This document shows, in pieces, positions 58,156-64,000 of a DNA stretch of 64,000 nt. The notes beneath the pieces were generated by a model. The model had not been told where the DNA came from, ran no database searches, and was given only the letters and a program-made list of their open reading frames with translations. Origin of the DNA: Linanthus parryae (lineage: Eukaryota; Streptophyta; Magnoliopsida; Ericales; Polemoniaceae); the NCBI GenBank assembly GCA_023055425.1, contig JALGPY010000005.1:9015501-9079500 (forward strand), written 5' to 3'. Numbering within the stretch: the first letter of the stretch is position 1; each line of letters begins with the position of its first letter. The translations under genes were made by a program, and so were the position numbers.

Positions 58156-61100
58156 CTTCTGACGTTTAGAACTTGACTCAGATTCTGAGTCGTCACGTTG
58201 TCGCGATGCCGTCCCTCTGTTAGAGTTCTCATGATCCTAGACACATAACAAGAATTATAACAGAGTCCCCATAATTTAAATAAATAAATTTAAAAAAATA
58301 AAATAAATTAAAAACTCAATCTTTGTGTGAATCACCCGATAGTAATGAAACTTACTTGTGTCGCTGATGGTTCTGCAGCTCTATCCAACACATCACCCGT
58401 CCCCTCTTGTGATGCATTCCTTGACCCGCTTGCTAAGTTCTCGGAAATAATGGGCATAATCTGTTGCAGTAAATTAGACAAGAACACACCTTCCTCGCCT
58501 GCTCTTGGTGTAGCCTCTTGAGTAGTGCCATTAGTCCCATTTGTTTCTGCAAAACCAACCTCAGAACTGTTATTTGACTCCCAAGATGTTGGCATCATCT
58601 ATATGGATGAAGCTGATAAAGTAAACAAGTCAATAGCAAAACCTTGAGCATTCGCTCTCGTAGGAGGAGGCTCAGCGAAGGTAGTGCCCCACACTGGTTC
58701 TGCATAACCAACACCAGCAGTGCTACCGACTCTTTGGATGTTGATATCGTTCACATGGATCTGCTCTCCAGGAAATATAGACCTCAGTAACTGATTGAGT
58801 CCGCTCTGAAACGCTTGACCCATTTGTGCCCCATCAGCAGGAGTGCTAGCTGAAAGATAAAGTTATACAAATGAAAGATTGCTCCAACAATATAGCCCAC
58901 ATAACAGAAAAGTATCACCATAAAATAAAAAGGGACACCCAAAAATACAGAGCAAAATACCTCGAGTCCCTATCCTAATAGGGACTATATTGTACACACA
59001 CTATGATATAGTGGGCCGACAAACATTACCTTTGATCTATTAAAGAAAAGAAAGAAAAAAAGTTCCAAATTTCAATGTGTAAAAACTGATAACAAAATTC
59101 ATAAATGCTATATCAAATTCATAAATGCTAAAAAATAAATTATCAAATTCAGCGATAAAATAACAAAATTGATAACGAGCTGTCACAGTTATTATCTGTT
59201 TATTAGATATTTCACCGACTATTCCAATATCTCTAACTTCGCTGACACAGAATTATTATAAAATTCGGACTGTCTGTACTCTGTATGCAAGTTGTCATAT
59301 CTCCGTAATGTGTGATTGTTTTCATATGGTTGCTCTTAGATTTCATAATAAGAACTCATTGATTTAAATACATGCATCAGATTGTTATATCCAATTATAT
59401 TGAAGACTTCTATTCATTTACTTGTTACACTCCTTTAGCCATCACCATCGACACAGACACAATCGCCAACCCCAGAACCAACAACAAGCCTTTTCCTAGT
59501 TCACGTCAGCCAGATCAAGCTACACTTGTGTCTGTCCAAACTCATTTCCTCCCTTTGGTTTAATTTGACTAAGCCGTGCCTTATTGCATCTACCGAGGTT
59601 TGTTTTGGCCTCCCATCTTAATCTCCTCACAACAAAGCGCTCCCAAACCTTCATTGCGTGACTCGCAAGTTTAACACCTCGATAGCTAGAGCATTTTTTA
59701 GTATCTCCCTTGTTGAAGGGACCAATGTACTCTTCCTCCGCTCTTCCACCATTTTCTTCCACTGAACAAACGAGTTACCCCTAGTCACCAAGCGACTTCC
59801 CTCCTCGATAGGAAGTTTGATTACATCTAGACGACCATACTATCTCTTTGTCACCAAATCACTTCATTTTAACCAGTAACGGTGAAATTTGGATTACATA
59901 TAGGCTTTCTTATGGTTAAGAAATAGTTAATTTGGAGAATGTGAATCAATAGATAACTGTGGGGAATTAAAAGATAGTACTTTTTTATCAAATATCTGGC
60001 CAGCTATAAGTCCTAATCCTAATGTATCCTTCATCTATTTTAAATGGTTTCTAATTGTTCTTCATTTTTTTTTATAGATACCTAATGCATCCTTCATTTT
60101 AAACCTTAGTACCTAACCACTATCCAAGAATGAGCGAGATGAAACTGCAGTGCTCAATGGGTTTGGCTCTCTTCAGGTGATCAAATCCCTAACCACCGGT
60201 ATGCTAACCAATCTAGATCCCATCAATGAGTTCACACACGTTCTTTGTATTTTTATTAATTAACTATTCACCCTTCAACTTGTTATCCATCTTCCAAGCC
60301 GTTATTGCCACCACAACATCCCAGCAGCAACCAACACCATGTTAAAACTTTCAACTACCAGCGGGATACCAGCACCAGTACACCATCAGTATCATCTACC
60401 TTTTCCTTTTTCTACCAGAACACCAAATAAACCAGGGTGTCACCGCCACCTCCTCTCAACAACTACCACCTTCCCCCAATCACAGAACTAGAGGGGCCTA
60501 GTTTGCAGACTCGATGAACACTCCACTTTTACCTAATTTTAGCTCTGGTGCGGATAAGAAGTGCCTGAAACTGAGAACACGAATCTGGAGAATCCATATC
60601 AGATTGAGGTGCAGCGGTTAATGACATTGGGTTTCTTGTTCCTAATATCTTGTTCTCCCGGCTTAATGTCAATTACTACAACTATAGACTCACCGTGCTA
60701 ATTCCAGAATCCAGACCTAAAACCACTTTGAAATGAACCGTCCAAAATCACATGATTAGAGGTAAAAGAAAGGAAACTGATTGGGTTGCACTGGGGAAGA
60801 AATTGCAGACTATACCATTGATTTGGGTTTGAAATTGTGAAGGCAGCAGGTTGTAGTTTTACTACCCCATTCTCTGCCCTATATCTATCTATATGTTTGT
60901 GTTCGTCTCTATTTCCCTTCTCTCCACCTCTGTATCTCTCTTCATTTCGCTCTCGATGGTGTTAGCTTGTGCACTACACCTTTCTGTCACCATACAAAGT
61001 CGCCGTTGAACACACTGGTTTGTGACCAGAATAATTGGAGGGAACCGGCAGTCATGAATTTGACTAGAAAGAAAAAAAAAATTGTGGTTGTTCTTTTATT

Positions 61101-63075
61101 TAAATATATGAGGTAGTTTAATCATTAATCCATGGATATTTTAAGCCTTAAAACTTGTCACTCATTTCTCACCATTTCAGAAATTAAAAGGTTGAAGTTG
61201 ACAGGAACATGAGATATAAAGCACATTGCCCTCAACCACTTAGAATGACTCGATGGGAAAAAAATGAACTGGGTATTGGATTGCATGCAAAAAGGTAAGT
61301 TCTTTCCGTAAAAGTTTCTATTTCCAAAAGGATGCAAATGAAAATTAATTAGTAGACCAAGAAGTAAGACCTTCAACTGTAATAAAACCCACAAAAAACC
61401 CTGCTACAGACTCTATCAGGTAATATAGAACAAGTAAACAGCAGGTGAAGAAAAAGTAGACTTACCAGCCTGTCCAGGAGTACCTAAACCTTGAACTGCT
61501 TCTCCAGAAACCATGTCAGGAAATTGCGCATTCCAATGTTCAACAGTCTCATTAGATGTTTGAGTATCACTCGGATTGCTCCCAGAGCCTGCCTGTGGTG
61601 GTACTCTTGCTAGAACCGGATATAATAATCCAACAGGACCGCGAGATGAATTTATTACAGCAGCTGGACGCCTGACAGATGCAGGTAGTGCTGCAACCAC
61701 CGTCCTGAAGCCACCCATCCGCACTTCAGATTCTCTTCCAGAAGAAGAAGAATTCACAGGGGCTCCGGTACCATTTGGAAGGGTGGAACTTCCGTCACCA
61801 GAAGGTTGTGGATTGTTCTCCGCAGGAGGCTGCGGACCAACAGTTGGATCCCTCTGATTACGAGTTGGTGAAGAATTTCGAGGGCCAGCTGGAAAGTACA
61901 CCACATAAAGAAGATTTGATGATACTGAACCCATATTATCCGATTCAATGTTTAGTGACATAGATAGGAGTGTCCAGACTAAGAGCCTGTTTGGTATCCG
62001 TTTAAAAGCAGAAAAATCGGCTGAAAAAAAATCTGAGTGAAAAATCCAGCTGAACTGAAAATTCAAATCGTTTCGGTATGAGCTGAAAATGTAGATTACT
62101 CATTTGATTCATTCGAAAAAAATTAAAAAGATATATAATCAATTACCTGAATACACCAACTTATAAATGAACTACGATCATGTTAATGTCATAAAAAATA
62201 AAATCATTTATTCTGAGATTTTCAGCCACATAATCCTTAATTTTTTAGATTCTACAATTGCACTGAGATTATTTTAATCTGCGATTTTCAGCTTAAAATT
62301 TTGTGTTATAACAAGCGAAATTAAATTAAACTGACCGATGTTAATCAAAACGGATTAAAATCCGAGTTCCCAAACATGCACTAAGCCACTGACACAGTTA
62401 AAAACAAATGCACTACCATCTCACCTGTTCGTATTCTGATGTCAATGTTTCTAGGAAGAGACCCAGAACCAAGAGATCCTCCAGATAGTCCAGAACCAGG
62501 TTGTGGGGTCCCCACAGGTATTACCCCAAAACTTGTCCCAGCTTGGAAAGGAAGCGACTGCTCAAAGTTCAATTAAAGTATTAAGAGAATATTAAGGCAA
62601 AAAGTATAAAGGGAGAACATCCAGTGAAAATGATAGTAAATCATTTTTTGTGTCACCTGAAACATTACAGGATTTGGAGCAGATGTAGATATAAACACGG
62701 CAGGATTGGAGCTGACATCAGCATCGACCTAAAGAAGAAAAAGAAACAAGTCAAATGTTTTGCTTGTACGTGATATCACAAATGCAATAGTTTCGAAATT
62801 CATCGCATTGGACTAACTACATGCAATTGCAAACTCACACAGCATTATGTAGGATTTATATTAGATACAATCTCAAATCATGTAAAATGCGGTAGCAAAC
62901 TTAAACTCACTGGTGTTGGGCCCATTCTCAATGTTGTGGCGGTGCGACCAAGCTCAAGAAGTGCGGCTCCCAGATTTTGCAAGAGAACACCAGATCTCTC
63001 TACGTTTCGCTGAATGTTACTCCTAGATGTAGAATCAGTCACATTGACATGATCCTCTAGTTGTTGGGTAAGTCG
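58156..63075 (-). CDS. BAG6-like ubiquitin-domain protein, 3' portion (partial)
   Basis: Seven minus-strand exons with consistent phases: 63075-62911, 62728-62657, 62557-62425, 61888-61466, 58849-58643, 58546-58356, 58236-58156. Protein text: RLTQQLEDHVNVTDSTSRSN, LGAALLELGRTATTLRMGPT, NPAVFISTSAPNPVMFQ, GSLPRNIDIRIRTG, a Pro/Ser/Gly-rich middle, then AFQSGLNQLLRSIFPGEQIH, FLSNLLQQIMPIISENLAS and the basic tail SSKRQK. This succession matches plant proteins annotated as large proline-rich BAG6 or ubiquitin-like superfamily (Arabidopsis At5g42220 type), whose N-terminal ubiquitin fold would lie beyond the right edge. BAG6 in animals handles mislocalised proteins for the proteasome; the plant role is less known. 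The acceptor at 58547 was chosen for phase. The donor at 58642 is GTTTTG, weak. The last exon was not found. Confidence 0.82.
59570..59765 (-). pseudogene. LINE reverse transcriptase fragment in a BAG6-like intron
   Basis: The minus strand reads IGPFNKGDTKKCSSYRGVKL followed by SHAMKVWERFVVRRLR, the KGD...NYRGIxL...KxxExxxxxRLR signature of plant LINE RT. It is a truncated relic within the 2.6-kb intron between 61465 and 58850. A second shadow of this RT is not visible. Confidence 0.82.
61984..62379. mobile_element. MITE in a BAG6-like intron, 396 bp
   Basis: Flanked by the 6-bp repeat ACTAAG (61978-61983, 62380-62385). Ends are AGCCTGTTTGGTATCCG and, reverse complemented, GCATGTTTGGGAACTCGG. 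The middle contains imperfect inverted blocks (GATTTTCAGC). It is probably hAT- or Harbinger-type; the class is not certain. Confidence 0.65.
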
Positions 63076-64000
63076 CTGCAAACATAACAAAGAATATCAA
63101 AGTTCTGACAGACATGCAATTATGCATGCAGAATGGCAGATCCCTGTCTTTGGTTCAGTATTTTCAACAGGTGAAAGATAAAAGTGGTAGTGATGGTGAT
63201 TGAGTTTCCAGAGATTTCTTGTATGTCTCATATGTGGATCAATGTCATTGGTCATAATTGTATAGAAAATTGGTCCTACCTATCAAAACATACAGATTCT
63301 AAAGAAATTTGTAAGCAAGCGGATAATTTCAAAATGCAGGTACGACACACAGATAGACTCAAATAACAGCTTCTTAATACTGACGTTTATTGCGAAAACA
63401 TGATTCTCACAGAGAGACATGACATCCCCATTTCACTGACAAAGACGACCATTTTTCTCTGCATGTCTACAGCTATTAATGCACGTCTATTCAATTCATG
63501 GGTTGTGGGATCTCAAGAAGATATGAGTACTAAATTAGCCGTTTATCAGAAGATGCAAGTATATTTAAGAAAAGAGGACTATGTTCACCAGGTTCTGAAC
63601 CCACAACATGTCTGGTTTAACGATCAGACAGAATAAGCAGAAACAAAATGCTATTTCCAACGAACAAGCTGCTCTTTTTTTTCTTTCTTTTCTTTGATAC
63701 ATGCCCAGCTGATTGAATGGAGACATCGAGCGAATTTGATTAGCTTCTTTTCGTCTAAGAGGAAACGGACTGGTTTGGACTATCATGTGAAGTAATGTGA
63801 TGGTGCTAAATGCTAACCACCAGCAAACACACAAAATCGCTAGATTAGCTTCTATTTATTGTGTATGGAAGATTTGTGTCTGTCAATAATTTTGAAATTA
63901 TGATCTCCTTTTAAAATTCTGATATTTAAAATTTACATATTAATAAAAACAATCACTACAATTGTTGACCTCCGCTACTAGTGACACCTTTGACTCTCCG
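63076..64000. other. Probable intron of the BAG6-like gene
   Basis: No exon was recognised on the minus strand between 63076 and the right edge. The N-terminal ubiquitin-like domain must lie further right. Confidence 0.5.

Noticed and set aside
63565..63834. 89-codon minus-strand ORF at the right end
   Set aside because: Its hydrophobic text does not match BAG6-like proteins and there is no consistent splice phase with the exon at 63075.

Overview
This window is nuclear DNA of a flowering plant, most likely a eudicot. The evidence is intron-bearing genes with GT-AG splice sites, plant-specific families (hydroxyproline O-arabinosyltransferase, a P-class PPR protein), Ty3/gypsy chromoviruses primed by initiator tRNA-Met, Mutator-like elements with long terminal inverted repeats, and Stowaway and Harbinger-type MITEs. 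I cannot name the species from the sequence alone. No bacterial features, CRISPR array, rRNA or convincing tRNA gene was seen.

Left arm (1-9600): mostly unassigned intergenic or intronic DNA. The 5' exons of a neurochondrin-family gene lie on the minus strand near 2670-2953, and the rest of that gene runs off or is unresolved to the left. Three DNA transposons follow: a 0.93-kb hAT-like element with CCGGTT repeats, a 1.78-kb Pack-MULE carrying pieces of a MORF organellar RNA-editing-factor gene and, reversed, an F-box gene, and an older 0.8-kb long-TIR element into whose very end the Pack-MULE inserted.

Middle (9600-41300): a nested retrotransposon region. A decayed 5.6-kb chromovirus (9600-15216) lies next to an 11.6-kb Tekay/Del-like chromovirus (16060-27639, TSD GCTGG, two nearly identical 2.3-kb LTRs). 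The latter carries an extra sense-strand ORF upstream of gag whose N-terminus copies the histone H3 tail (MARTKHTARKR), followed by a body I do not recognise, three SUMO-interaction-like motifs and an acidic tail. I regard this as the most interesting item in the window. A 3.6-kb solo LTR (35115-38696, TSD CTACG) is nested further right. Between the elements are several diverged copies of one duplicated block. It includes a copy of the region just upstream of the HPAT gene, a frameshifted integrase fragment, an LTR-like piece and an unidentified protein-like sequence.

Right arm (41300-64000): normal gene space. An eight-exon HPAT gene (41486-46531, 359 aa, Golgi enzyme of extensin and peptide-hormone glycosylation), an intronless 512-aa PPR gene (47340-48878, minus), a six-exon RPS11/uS17 gene (51863-54110, minus, 159 aa), and the 3' part of a BAG6-like ubiquitin-domain protein gene (58156-63075, minus, continuing past the right edge). 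MITEs sit between and inside these genes. The four genes are unrelated housekeeping or organelle functions and form no pathway together.
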